Shown here: piece by piece, positions 15,921 to 24,865 of the stretch | Layout: every line of letters begins with the position of its first letter | Position numbering within the stretch: position 1 is the first letter of the stretch | Source of the DNA: Pseudomonadota bacterium | GTDB taxonomy: Bacteria; Pseudomonadota; Alphaproteobacteria; Rhizobiales; Rhizobiaceae | Direction: 5' to 3' | Assembly: GCA_023399465.1 (NCBI GenBank) | Contig: JAEWPB010000125.1 | Coordinates: forward strand, 31,912-95,911 | DNA: 64,000 bases | Notes under the pieces: generated by a model | Database searches by the model: none | What the model was told of the DNA's origin: nothing | The model's input: only the letters and a program-made list of their open reading frames with translations | Made by a program: the position numbers and the translations under genes

Positions 15921-16877
15921 GTGAGGCGATGCGCGATCACCGGCGCGGACGGCATGATCGGCCGATATCTCGTGCAGGCGCTGCAGGCGGCTGGCGTGGA
16001 AACGCGCGCCTTGCTGCTTCCCGGCGTGCCCGTCCCGTCGTTCTTTGGCAACGTCGAGATCGTCCGCGGCGACATCCGCGATTCCACCGTGCCCCGGCGT
16101 CTGGTCCACGGCACCGACGCGGTTTTCCATCTGGCCGCGCTTGTCGGACGGGACGCCAACGGTGCGTCGCTGGCGACAGCGCGTGAGGTCAATGTCGCCG
16201 GAACGCGCAACGTGCTCGATGCAGTCGCACACTGGCCGGAGGCGCGCATGGTCTTCCTCAGCACCTGCTGTGTCTATGGCCTGCACGGGCTTGACGAGCA
16301 GGTTCTGGACGAGGGCAGCCCCCACGCCCCGCTTGCCCTGCCCTACGACATTTCCAAGACCGAGGCCGAGGCGCTGGTTCGCGCTGCCGATCCCGAGACC
16401 GTTCCCTGGACGATCCTGCAGGTGCCGGTCGCGCTCGGCGGCATTCACACCGTGACGCAGCCGACCGCGACGTCACTGATCCGGCTTGCCCGCACCGGCT
16501 TCGCTCCCCATCCGGTCCGCAGCACGGTGTGGGCCAACTACGTCTTCGGCGCAGACGTCGCAGCCGCCCTTGTCGCGCTTGCCGAGCATCCGAAAGCGGT
16601 CGGACAAGCCTTCATCCACAGCGAGAGCGTGCCGGTGCAGACGCTGCTGTCGTGGATCGCCAGCGAGTTCGGTATTCGCTCGCGATCGGTACCGGTGCCA
16701 CATCTGACACTGCGCGCCGCTGCGCTTGCCAACCCGGCGGCCATGGTGCTCGCCAACCGACGCCGTTTCACAAGCGCGAAACTCGCCCGCGATGTCGGCT
16801 TCCAGCCGCCGTTCGGGCTCGAACACGGTCTGCGCGAGACGATCCGGCATTATCGGGCTGCGGGACTGGTCACATGA
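15921..16877 (+). CDS. NAD-dependent epimerase/dehydratase family protein
   Basis: An extended short-chain dehydrogenase that acts on nucleotide sugars. The N-terminal Rossmann motif is TGADGMIG, followed by the acidic NAD-binding turn and DAVFHLAALVG. The catalytic Tyr and Lys appear in YDISK near residue 140, and STCCVYG supplies the Ser/Thr. The start is GTG 15921 with AGGAGGAG upstream. It overlaps the glycosyltransferase gene by four bases, so the pair is co-translated. The specific sugar nucleotide is not evident; within this locus it most likely makes a precursor for the EPS repeat unit. Confidence 0.85.
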   Translation: MRRCAITGADGMIGRYLVQALQAAGVETRALLLPGVPVPSFFGNVEIVRGDIRDSTVPRRLVHGTDAVFHLAALVGRDANGASLATAREVNVAGTRNVLDAVAHWPEARMVFLSTCCVYGLHGLDEQVLDEGSPHAPLALPYDISKTEAEALVRAADPETVPWTILQVPVALGGIHTVTQPTATSLIRLARTGFAPHPVRSTVWANYVFGADVAAALVALAEHPKAVGQAFIHSESVPVQTLLSWIASEFGIRSRSVPVPHLTLRAAALANPAAMVLANRRRFTSAKLARDVGFQPPFGLEHGLRETIRHYRAAGLVT

Positions 16878-18052
16878 CGCTGGAAAGGGAAGCAATCCTC
16901 TCCGCGGGGACGGAAAGCCGCGAACCAGGCTCGCAGGAGGCAGCCGGGCGCGCGGGCCGGCACCTGCGCCCCGTGCGTGTGATCGTGCTGACGCCGGGCG
17001 TTGGTGGCCTCGGCGGAATTTCGCGGATGATGGACAATGTCAGCGACGAGCTTGCCGGCCGACAGGATACCGGTGTCGAGGTGCGCTTTGTCAGCACGCG
17101 CGGCGACGTCCCTCTGCTGAAACCGGTGGTGTTTCTCCAGGCGCTGCTGCGGGTCGCCATGACCTGCATGACCGGGCGCGCGGACATATTGCACCTGAAC
17201 CTTGCCTCCTCCGGCAGCACCGCGCGCAAGCTGATTTTCGGCACGATCGCCGATGCGTGCCGCACGCCTTATATGATCCACCTGCATGGCGCCGAGTACC
17301 GCGAATTCTGGGCATCGCGCAGCCATCTCGGGGCACGGGTGATCGAACGCTTCTTCCGCCGCGCTGCCGGCATTCTCGTGCTCGGTCAGGTCTGGCAGAA
17401 GTTCGTCGGCCAGCGCGTACCGGAAGCCGCCCAGCGTATCACGATCCTTCCCAACGCGACGCGCGCTTCCACTTTGCCGCGCAGCGCACATCGGCGTCGG
17501 GACGTCGTCATTTCCTTTCTCGGCCGGCTCGGCCCGCGCAAGGGTACTCCGCAGCTCGTTGCCGCGCTGGCCGCCCTGCCCGTAGACGGCGGTTGGCGTG
17601 CCGTGCTCGCCGGTGATGGCGAGGTGGCCGAGACCCGCGCCCTGGTGCATAGCCTCGGCCTTGCCGACCGGGTGGACGTTCCGGGCTGGGTCGGGCCCGA
17701 CAAGGTCGAGCAGATCCTTCAGGGAACCGATATCTTCGTGCTCCCGTCGCTTGCCGAGAACCTGCCGATGTCGATCATCGAAGCGTTCGCGCACGGCATA
17801 CCGGTGATATCGACACCCGTCGGCGCGGTGCCTGAAATGATCGAGGACGGGCGTACGGGCCTGATCGTGCCGGTGGATGACAGCAGGGCGCTGGCCGACG
17901 CCTTGCATCGCCTGATCAAGGACCCCGAACTCAGACAGGCATTGGGTCGCAACGCGCGCGACGCGCACGAGACGCGCTACCTGCTGTCGTCTTATACTGA
18001 CCGGCTTGTCGCGTTGTGGCTGGCCGCGGCGCGGCAGAAGAAGCCCGGCTGA
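16874..18052 (+). CDS. Glycosyltransferase family 4-type protein
   Basis: A 392-residue GT-B glycosyltransferase (group 1). The N-terminal domain has a glycine loop (GVGGLGGISRMM) and the acceptor region HLHGAEYREFW. The C-terminal domain has the donor-binding signature FLGRLGPRKGTPQL and the EX7E-like ENLPMSIIEAFAHGIPVIST. ATG 16874 overlaps the upstream stop, which decides the start; the frame is open well upstream but only as an overlap with the epimerase gene. It likely adds one sugar of the EPS unit on the cytoplasmic face. Confidence 0.9.
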   Translation: MTLEREAILSAGTESREPGSQEAAGRAGRHLRPVRVIVLTPGVGGLGGISRMMDNVSDELAGRQDTGVEVRFVSTRGDVPLLKPVVFLQALLRVAMTCMTGRADILHLNLASSGSTARKLIFGTIADACRTPYMIHLHGAEYREFWASRSHLGARVIERFFRRAAGILVLGQVWQKFVGQRVPEAAQRITILPNATRASTLPRSAHRRRDVVISFLGRLGPRKGTPQLVAALAALPVDGGWRAVLAGDGEVAETRALVHSLGLADRVDVPGWVGPDKVEQILQGTDIFVLPSLAENLPMSIIEAFAHGIPVISTPVGAVPEMIEDGRTGLIVPVDDSRALADALHRLIKDPELRQALGRNARDAHETRYLLSSYTDRLVALWLAAARQKKPG

Positions 18053-18092
18053 CAAGCCCTCCGGGCAGGCCAGCCGATCGGTGGTGAAGCCT

Positions 18093-18749
18093 TCAGAAGG
18101 CGTCCATCTTGCCGGCCATGATCGCGAAGACCGTCATGGCCAGAATTCGGGCATCGAGCCAGATCGTCCAGTGCTCGATGTACCAGATATCGTAGTCGAG
18201 CCGGCGCTTCATGTCGGAGGGATGCGGGGTCGGCCCGCGCGCGCCGTTCACCTGGGCCCAGCCAGTAATACCGGGCCGCGCGAAGAACCTGGCCGTATAA
18301 TCAGGAAGGAGACGACCATACAAATCATCATGAGCCAGCGCATGGGGCCGTGGCCCGACCAGCGACATGTCACCCATTATGACATTGGCGAGTTGCGGGA
18401 GCTCGTCAATGCTGGTGCGGCGCAGAAGCTTCCCGACCCGCGTTGCGCGGCTGTCGCCACGACTGATCTGGGCGATCTGCGCGCCATCCTCCATCACGGT
18501 GAGCGTGCGGAATTTCAGGATCGAGAAAGTGCGACCATCGAGCCCGCCCCGTGCCTGCCTGAACAAAATGGGCCCCGGCGAATCCAGCTTTATCGCCAGT
18601 GCTATCAAACAAAAGAAGGGCAGCAAGAGCATCAGACCGATACTCGCCAGGACCAGATCCATGAGGCGTTTCGGGATGCTGTTGCGGGGCACCTCGATCG
18701 GTGGCGCCGTAAAAGTCGTGATATCATCGCGCCACGGATTAATGTCCAT
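18093..18749 (-). CDS. ExoY/WcaJ-type undecaprenyl-phosphate sugar phosphotransferase
   Basis: The initiating enzyme of EPS synthesis, transferring sugar-1-phosphate to undecaprenyl phosphate. The 218 residues show one N-terminal hydrophobic segment (LVLASIGLMLLLPFFCLIALA), then the bacterial sugar-transferase core with KLDSPGPILFRQ, KFRTL, RRTSIDELPQL, SLVGPRP and ARPGITGWAQVNGARG. The short length with a single membrane hairpin fits the ExoY subgroup, not the five-helix WcaJ type. It is convergent with the glycosyltransferase gene and divergent from the 18980 gene. Confidence 0.95.
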   Translation of the reverse strand: MDINPWRDDITTFTAPPIEVPRNSIPKRLMDLVLASIGLMLLLPFFCLIALAIKLDSPGPILFRQARGGLDGRTFSILKFRTLTVMEDGAQIAQISRGDSRATRVGKLLRRTSIDELPQLANVIMGDMSLVGPRPHALAHDDLYGRLLPDYTARFFARPGITGWAQVNGARGPTPHPSDMKRRLDYDIWYIEHWTIWLDARILAMTVFAIMAGKMDAF

Positions 18750-18979
18750 AGTTCATCTCACGATAGTTTTTTGTGCCGTTTTTGGATGTCGTGAGGAATA
18801 CTAGTCTCGGTATATCCGTGGCTCTACTGACCGAGGACACGCTTTAGGCTTAGTATAGGCACCTACGTTTGATGCGGCCTTTTGGACCAAGTAGCGTGTT
18901 ATTACTCGACTTGGTAATTGATGTTTTTTTCGGTGTAGAGTTATAGCCTTACAATGAACGCACAAAGGGCGACTGCTTC

Positions 18980-19873
18980 GTGAATCGACTTCGTTTTTTC
19001 TTGGCGTGCGGCGCCACACTCACCTTGGCAGGAGGGGTCTGGGCGGTGACAGCGTCCACCGAACCTGCTGTCGCAGTGCCGGGATTGCGGCAGGTTTTCC
19101 GGGCCGGTTTCGAGGCCCCCGTCGCAGTCGCGGCGGCCGAGGGCGGGAGACGGGCATGGCTCACGGGCGACGACGCCTATGGCTACCGATGGGACGACCT
19201 CGACCATGTCTTCGAAATGGTCGCGCCGAACTCCTTCGGCCGGCTGGTCACCACCGAATTCAACACGACCCAGGTCTATGCCGGAAGGCGTTCGCTGTTC
19301 ATGCGCCAGAACGTCGTTGCCGGCGGCAGCCAGAACCGGCTGCAGTTCTTCTCCGAGGACGCAGCCTTCAAGGACGAGATCTATACCAGGCGCCACTATT
19401 TCGTGCCGTCCAGAAACCTTGCCACTCTCGCCGCCGAAGACCAATCCGTGTCGATTGCCGGCACGCGCGAGATCCGCGGTGGCAGCGCCCCGCCCGGCGC
19501 GGCCAATGCCGATTTCTCCATGCCACTCTACCTCGTGCGCCGCGGCGACGCTCTGGTCTTCGCACAAGCCATCATTGACTATTCGCGCGGGCCGAATTGG
19601 TCGGACTGGACAAGACCGCCATACGGGTTGATCACTTATGCGAAAGAGACCAAAGCACCGCTCGACCGCTGGTTTGCGCTCGACATCTATATCCGGCGCG
19701 ATCCCGTTCGCGGGGCGATTAAGGTGTGGCTCGACGGGGAACCGATCTTCGACCTCGAGAACGTACGCACCAGGAACGATACCGACAGGTGGTTCACCAA
19801 ATTGGCCGATATCGATTCGGAGCGAGCCCCTTTCGAACTGTTTGTCGACGACGTGGAGATCTGGACGCGGTGA
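18980..19873 (+). CDS. Secreted polysaccharide-lyase-like/concanavalin-fold protein
   Basis: A 297-residue protein with a Sec-type signal (RLRFFLACGATLTLAGGVWA). The C-terminal half has the jelly-roll pattern of heparin-lyase-I-like polysaccharide lyases and lectin-like glucanases: APLDRWFALDIYIRRD followed by IKVWLDGEPIFDLENVRTR. Catalytic residues cannot be assigned with certainty. The GTG start at 18980 has an imperfect ribosome site, and the 230 bases upstream are unusually AT-rich. Inside an EPS locus it probably trims or releases the polymer, as EPS-associated lyases do. Confidence 0.6.
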   Translation: MNRLRFFLACGATLTLAGGVWAVTASTEPAVAVPGLRQVFRAGFEAPVAVAAAEGGRRAWLTGDDAYGYRWDDLDHVFEMVAPNSFGRLVTTEFNTTQVYAGRRSLFMRQNVVAGGSQNRLQFFSEDAAFKDEIYTRRHYFVPSRNLATLAAEDQSVSIAGTREIRGGSAPPGAANADFSMPLYLVRRGDALVFAQAIIDYSRGPNWSDWTRPPYGLITYAKETKAPLDRWFALDIYIRRDPVRGAIKVWLDGEPIFDLENVRTRNDTDRWFTKLADIDSERAPFELFVDDVEIWTR

Positions 19874-19887
19874 TGCGCACGTGTGCT

Positions 19888-21075
19888 TCAATCCCCGTCG
19901 CCTGCCTCCGGCAGGCGCGGAATGAGCGCGAAGGCGAGAAACAGCACCGCAATGAAGGGGCGAGCCAACAGTCCGTTGCTGAACAGCGAACTGACGACGA
20001 ACGCCATGTATAATGGCAGGCGGACGTCATCGAGCATGCGCCAGGTGGCGGCGAGCAGCAGCAGAAACAACGTCAGGCCGACGACGCCGACCTGGATCGT
20101 CAGGTCGATGAAGTCGTTGTGCGAGTTCTTCGCCTCCCACCACCATATGGTTGATGGCAGGACCTCCGAGCCCGGCCCGGTGCCGAACAGGAACTCCAGC
20201 GGCGGTCGCGCCGCGATGAGGTCCAGCCGTTCCTCATAGGCACTTGTGCGACCGCTTGAAATCTCGGTGTAATCCACGTCGCCACCGAAGGCGAACGCGA
20301 GCAGAGCGACGATGATCCCCCCGATCGGAAGGATCAGCGCCTTGCTGCCGCCCTGAGACCGGAGATGCAGGAACAGGCTCGTGAAAATGAACACGGAGAC
20401 CATCAGCCATGTGGTACGCACCTGATAGGCTGCGACGAGCGCGAGAAGCGGCAGGCCGATGACCAGGCTCCAGCCAGTTCCGAGCCAGCCGCGACGCCAT
20501 AGCATGATCGTGCCGACCAGCGCGGCGGTGACGACATAGCCGCTGGAATGCACGCCCTCGAGACCGCCTGTGAAGGTGGCGGGCCGCATCGTGCCGGCGT
20601 AATCGACCGGCGCGCCGGTTGCCACAGCCCACAAGGCGGCGACGAGAACGCTTACGCACAGCACGACAAGCAGCCGGGGCAAAATGGCGGTGCGCTCATG
20701 GCCGAAATAGACGAGCACGGCGATGGTAGTCATCAATCGTAAGGCAAGGCTGGCATAGTCGCCGGGAGAACGGACGCCCGGATCGAGCACGAAGACGAAC
20801 TGGAAAATGCAGACCAGAATGAGCCCGCAAAGGAAGTAGGTTGCGGCCTGCCCCTGCGGATGCGCCCACGAGACGAGGCAACGCAGCACGACCGCAAGGC
20901 CCAACAGGCCAGCGACAGCGACCCGAAACCCGTCATCGAGAAAATCGAACAGCAGCGTATAGACCAGAGCGCCCAGCACCAGCCCATTGACAAATATGCT
21001 GTTGAGCCTGGCCGTCGGCCAATGGGTGAGGAGCCGGCCCGAGGGACGGGCAGCCGTTGCATTGCCAAGCGTCAT
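19888..21075 (-). CDS. O-antigen ligase/Wzy-like EPS polymerase
   Basis: A 395-residue polytopic membrane protein with about ten to eleven hydrophobic segments and the large periplasmic loop of Wzy/WaaL proteins. The loop region contains SSGRTSAYEERLDLI and the late GTGPGS...NSHNDFIDL pattern typical of this family. ATG 21075 overlaps the flippase stop by four bases; longer frames upstream are in conflict with the flippase. It likely polymerises the lipid-linked repeat unit in the periplasm with the chain-length protein at 14339. Confidence 0.88.
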   Translation of the reverse strand: MTLGNATAARPSGRLLTHWPTARLNSIFVNGLVLGALVYTLLFDFLDDGFRVAVAGLLGLAVVLRCLVSWAHPQGQAATYFLCGLILVCIFQFVFVLDPGVRSPGDYASLALRLMTTIAVLVYFGHERTAILPRLLVVLCVSVLVAALWAVATGAPVDYAGTMRPATFTGGLEGVHSSGYVVTAALVGTIMLWRRGWLGTGWSLVIGLPLLALVAAYQVRTTWLMVSVFIFTSLFLHLRSQGGSKALILPIGGIIVALLAFAFGGDVDYTEISSGRTSAYEERLDLIAARPPLEFLFGTGPGSEVLPSTIWWWEAKNSHNDFIDLTIQVGVVGLTLFLLLLAATWRMLDDVRLPLYMAFVVSSLFSNGLLARPFIAVLFLAFALIPRLPEAGDGD

Positions 21076-22391
21076 CTCGCCACCTTCAGAGTCCTGAAAA
21101 GGGCCTGCAGCCCTTGCGGCCGCAGGAAACCCGACACATTCAGTTGCGGCCCCACCTGTTGCGCCAGCCCGATGTCGAACACCACCACGCCGAGCAGGAA
21201 CGACAGGGCGATGCCGGCAACGCCAAGCCACTGGCCGAGCAGCACGCCCATGACGACCACCGTGGCGAGGCGGAATGCCGAATAGGTACGCACGAGACGC
21301 TGACAGCCGGTCACCAGCAGGATCGGGCTCGACAGGCCGTAAGCCGCATTCAACACGCAGGAAGTCACGATCACCAGCAGCGGGATATAGGCATCCTGAT
21401 AGAGCGCAGGAAAGAGCAGATCGAGGAACCACTGCCCGAACAGCAGCGTCGCTACCAGCACGCAGGCGGACGGCACGAAGGCTAGCCACGAGCCGACCGC
21501 CAGTGCTTCGCCGAACGCCTCCCGCTGCTGGCGCACATGCAGGCCGGCAAAGACCGGTGAGAAGGTCACCGAAACGCCGGTGGTGAAGATCGTCGGCAGC
21601 GTGCCGAAGCGCATCGCCACCTCGAGGATCGCGGTCGGCACCGGTCCAAGCAGCACGAGACTGATATAGTTCGGCGCCCTGCCGGCGAGGCCAATCAGCA
21701 ACAGGGCCTGCCATACCTCGAAGGACTGGGCCCGGACAGCGCGCCACGTCTCCGGAGACAGAGGTGCTGCGGGCTCGAGCAGCAGCCGCAGGAGCGCTGC
21801 CATATAGACGAACACTACCGCGACGGCAGCGATCGCCATGCAGGCAAGTGCTGCCGGGAGACCGAGGCTGCCGAAAAATCCAAAGGCTGCAAAGAGAATG
21901 AGGACCAGCAGATGCAGGCCAAAGGACTCGATGCCCTGCGAGGTGACATTCCGGTCGAAGGCGCGCAGCACCGACGCCAGAACACCCATCACCGTGAAGG
22001 CGGGCACCGCGCCGGCGACCAGGGCGATCTCAAGCGCCGAAAGCCCGCCACCGGCTACGGCGTTGATGATGGCGAGCGCCAATGCCGTTACCATCATCAG
22101 ACCAAGGCCGGCCACGCCTGCGGCGAGGCAGCCGTACCGACCGAGCGCCACCGCCAGAGCGGCGTCGCCCGTCGCTCGAGCGCCTGCCACGTCGCGCAGA
22201 ATGATATGGTCGAGTCCTAGCGGCCCCAGCATCCGCACCAGCCCCCAGAACACGTAGAGGACGGAGAACAGGCCGAACTCGCGTGCCGGCAGCGCATTGA
22301 CCAGCACCACGAAAGCCGCAGCCTGGCTGATGACGCCGGCAATGCGCAGCACGACGACGACGACCGAGGACTGGGACGAAGTCAGCGCCAT
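21072..22391 (-). CDS. Wzx-type polysaccharide flippase
   Basis: A MOP/PST-family membrane protein of about 439 residues with some twelve to fourteen hydrophobic segments, which flips undecaprenyl-linked repeat units across the inner membrane. The N-terminus has the usual GVISQAAAFVVLVNALPAREFGLFSVLY pattern in two parts, and the LARPLGLDH-like region follows. ATG 22391 has AGGAGG at a good distance, so the longer frame to 22487 was not used. It forms a Wzx/Wzy pair with the overlapping polymerase gene. Confidence 0.9.
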   Translation of the reverse strand: MALTSSQSSVVVVVLRIAGVISQAAAFVVLVNALPAREFGLFSVLYVFWGLVRMLGPLGLDHIILRDVAGARATGDAALAVALGRYGCLAAGVAGLGLMMVTALALAIINAVAGGGLSALEIALVAGAVPAFTVMGVLASVLRAFDRNVTSQGIESFGLHLLVLILFAAFGFFGSLGLPAALACMAIAAVAVVFVYMAALLRLLLEPAAPLSPETWRAVRAQSFEVWQALLLIGLAGRAPNYISLVLLGPVPTAILEVAMRFGTLPTIFTTGVSVTFSPVFAGLHVRQQREAFGEALAVGSWLAFVPSACVLVATLLFGQWFLDLLFPALYQDAYIPLLVIVTSCVLNAAYGLSSPILLVTGCQRLVRTYSAFRLATVVVMGVLLGQWLGVAGIALSFLLGVVVFDIGLAQQVGPQLNVSGFLRPQGLQALFRTLKVAR

Positions 22392-22425
22392 GGGATCCTC
22401 CTGCGTATGGGCAATCCCGGACCGG

Positions 22426-23754
22426 TCACTGTATTTCGGCAACCGACGTGACAGCGGGAGGCGGCGCGACATGCACCGGCTGCGCACTCGGGTGCTTCTC
22501 CCGTGCCTCGCGCCACAGCCCTCGGGTATCGAGTACCGTCATGTGCGCCCGTGCTTCGGCCGGCACCGCCTTGAACTCGTCGTGATCGACCAGAAGGATG
22601 CCCAGTTCGCATTGGGCCAGCGCCTCTGCGAGCGACACGAAGCGCGCCCCCGTCTCGGCCAATGCCGACGGCAGCTTGCCCAGATTGGGTTCGGCCACAT
22701 GAATCCGGCTTCCATAGCGGCGGGCGAGTTCCGTGGCGATTGCAAGCGCCGGACTTTCCCTGATGTCATCGACATTGGCCTTGAACGTGAGACCGAAGCA
22801 GGCGGCCGTCGCGTCGGGTCGCGCATCCAGCAACCGGCAGGCGCGCTTCAGCGTGTGCTCCAGCTTCTCGTCGTTCACCTGCCGCGCGGTGCGGATCAAA
22901 TTGGCGATATCGGGTGCGGAATGAACGAGGAACCACGGATCGACGGCGATACAATGGCCGCCCACCCCGGGACCCGGCGACAGGATGTTGACCCGCGGGT
23001 GGCGATTGGCGAGCGCGATCACCGCCCATATGTCGATGCCGAGCCGATCTGCGAGCATCGACAGTTCGTTTGCGAAGGCGATGTTGGCATCGCGAAAAGC
23101 GTTTTCGGCAAGCTTCACCATTTCGGCGGTACGCGCCGTGGTGATGGTGCATTCGCCGTGAACGAAGGTCTCGTAGAAGCGCCGTGCCTTCTGTGCGCAG
23201 CGCTCCGTGATGCCGCCAATGCAACGATCGTTGCTGACGAGTTCGATCAGGATGCGGCCCGGCAATACCCGCTCAGGGCAATAGGCGACGAAAATGTCAG
23301 GCGAAGGCTCGCTGTCGCTCGGCATGATCAGGTCCGGTCGCTCCAGCCGGATCAGATCGCAGACCTTCTCCGTAGTGCCTACAGGGCAGGTCGATTCGAC
23401 GATGACGAGGTTGCCGCGCTGCAATACCGGCGCAAGCGCGCGCGCCGCCGCCAGCACATAGTCGATGCACGGCTCGTAATGATCGTTGAAAGGGGTCGGC
23501 ACCGCGATGACGAAAACGTCGGCAGGTGCCGCGTGCTGCTGAGCGACCAGCGTCCCCGCCGCCACCACCTCGCGCAGCCGCGCTTCGAGCCCCGGCTCCC
23601 GAACCCGCGTCGATCCACCCATGATCGCCGCCGTGGTTGCCTCATTGATGTCGACGCCGGTCACCTTCATCCCGCGGCTGGCGACGAGAATCGCCGTTGG
23701 CAGTCCGATGTAGCCCAACCCATGGATGCTGACGGTCTGAAATTCCTTGGTCAT
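22426..23754 (-). CDS. wecC: UDP-N-acetyl-D-mannosamine dehydrogenase
   Basis: It oxidises UDP-ManNAc at C6 to UDP-ManNAcA with two NAD. The 442 residues show the N-terminal Rossmann motif GLGYIGLPTA, PTPFNDHYEPCIDYV, STCPVGTTE, the central CPERVLPGR and GGITERC, catalytic Lys in AEMVKLAENAFRDANIAF, and the cysteine loop as SPGPGVGGHCIAVDPWFL, with FGLTFKANVDDIRESPA in the C-terminal domain. These match WecC rather than UDP-glucose dehydrogenase. The start region overlaps the end of wecB by 113 bases in another frame. Confidence 0.95.
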   Translation of the reverse strand: MTKEFQTVSIHGLGYIGLPTAILVASRGMKVTGVDINEATTAAIMGGSTRVREPGLEARLREVVAAGTLVAQQHAAPADVFVIAVPTPFNDHYEPCIDYVLAAARALAPVLQRGNLVIVESTCPVGTTEKVCDLIRLERPDLIMPSDSEPSPDIFVAYCPERVLPGRILIELVSNDRCIGGITERCAQKARRFYETFVHGECTITTARTAEMVKLAENAFRDANIAFANELSMLADRLGIDIWAVIALANRHPRVNILSPGPGVGGHCIAVDPWFLVHSAPDIANLIRTARQVNDEKLEHTLKRACRLLDARPDATAACFGLTFKANVDDIRESPALAIATELARRYGSRIHVAEPNLGKLPSALAETGARFVSLAEALAQCELGILLVDHDEFKAVPAEARAHMTVLDTRGLWREAREKHPSAQPVHVAPPPAVTSVAEIQ

Positions 23755-24865
23755 CGAGAAGTGCTCCGACTATTCGTTCGCTCGCATGCCCGTCGCCGAA
23801 CGGGTTGTGAGCCGTTGCCATCGAGTGATAGTGGGCGGCATCGTCGAGCAGCCTTGCGGCTTCCTCCACGATCCTGCGGCGATCGGTGCCCACCAGCAGC
23901 GCCGTGCCGGCTTCCACGGCCTCCGGACGTTCCGTGTTGTCGCGCATCACCAGCACCGGCTTGCCAAGCGCGGGAGCTTCTTCCTGCACGCCGCCGGAAT
24001 CGGTGAGGATGAGATCGGCAAAATCCATCGCCGAGACGAAGTCGACATAATCGAGCGGCGGCAGCAGCGTGATGCCCGGAAGCCCCGCAAGCTTTTGCCT
24101 GAAGACGGCGCTGACATTGGGATTGGGGTGCACCGGCAGCAGCACGTGCACGTCGCCCCGGGCCGCGATGTCAGCAAGCGCATCGGCGACATTGTCGATG
24201 CTCTGGCCGAAGTTCTCGCGGCGATGGCAGGTCGCCAGGATCACGCGGCGACCGCCCGCGATGTCGGCGAATGCGGCCCTGCCGCCACGCCAGCGCGGAT
24301 CGGCAGCGATCCGGTGGCGCGCCATCAGGAGCGCATCGACGACGGTGTTGCCGGTGGTGAGGATGTGCTCGGGCGCTACCCCTTCCCGTGCGAGCGCCCT
24401 GGCCGCACCTTGGGTTGGCGCGAAATGCTGGCTGGCGATCTGCGAGATGATCTTGCGGTTCGCTTCCTCCGGCCAGGGCGAGAGCAGATCGCCGCTCCGA
24501 AGTCCTGCCTCGACATGCGAGACCGGGATGCGGTGGTAAAAGGCAGCCAGCGCCGACATCATCGCGGTGCTGGTGTCTCCCTGCACCACGACCCGGTCGG
24601 GCCGCGTATCGCGCAGGACGGCGCTGACCTGAAGCAGGATCCGCGCGGACAGGTCTTCGAGCGACTGTCCCGCCTGCATCAGGTCGAGATCGTGATCGGG
24701 CACGATGTCGGCGAAAGCCAGCACCTGATCAAGCATGTCGCGATGCTGGGCCGTCACTAGGACACGGGCATCGACATCGGGCCGGGCCCGCAGCAGATGG
24801 ACAAGCGGGAACAGCTTGATCGCCTCGGGGCGAGTTCCCATCACCACAAGGACACGAGTACTCAC
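23642..24865 (-). CDS. wecB: Non-hydrolysing UDP-N-acetylglucosamine 2-epimerase
   Basis: It interconverts UDP-GlcNAc and UDP-ManNAc, feeding WecC. Family blocks are GTRPEAIKLFPL, VVVQGDTSTAM, HVEAGLRSGD, PEEANRKIIS, TCHRRENFG, VHPNPNV, LTDSGGVQEEAPALGKPVLVMR in two parts, and the end block NPFGDGHASERIV. Typical enzymes stop shortly after that block (about 375 residues). This one continues for another 30 or so low-quality residues that overlap the wecC reading frame. Stop loss or a small frameshift near the original end is the likely reason. It overlaps the WecG-like gene start by four bases. Confidence 0.93.
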   Translation of the reverse strand: MSTRVLVVMGTRPEAIKLFPLVHLLRARPDVDARVLVTAQHRDMLDQVLAFADIVPDHDLDLMQAGQSLEDLSARILLQVSAVLRDTRPDRVVVQGDTSTAMMSALAAFYHRIPVSHVEAGLRSGDLLSPWPEEANRKIISQIASQHFAPTQGAARALAREGVAPEHILTTGNTVVDALLMARHRIAADPRWRGGRAAFADIAGGRRVILATCHRRENFGQSIDNVADALADIAARGDVHVLLPVHPNPNVSAVFRQKLAGLPGITLLPPLDYVDFVSAMDFADLILTDSGGVQEEAPALGKPVLVMRDNTERPEAVEAGTALLVGTDRRRIVEEAARLLDDAAHYHSMATAHNPFGDGHASERIVGALLDDQGISDRQHPWVGLHRTANGDSRRQPRDEGDRRRHQ

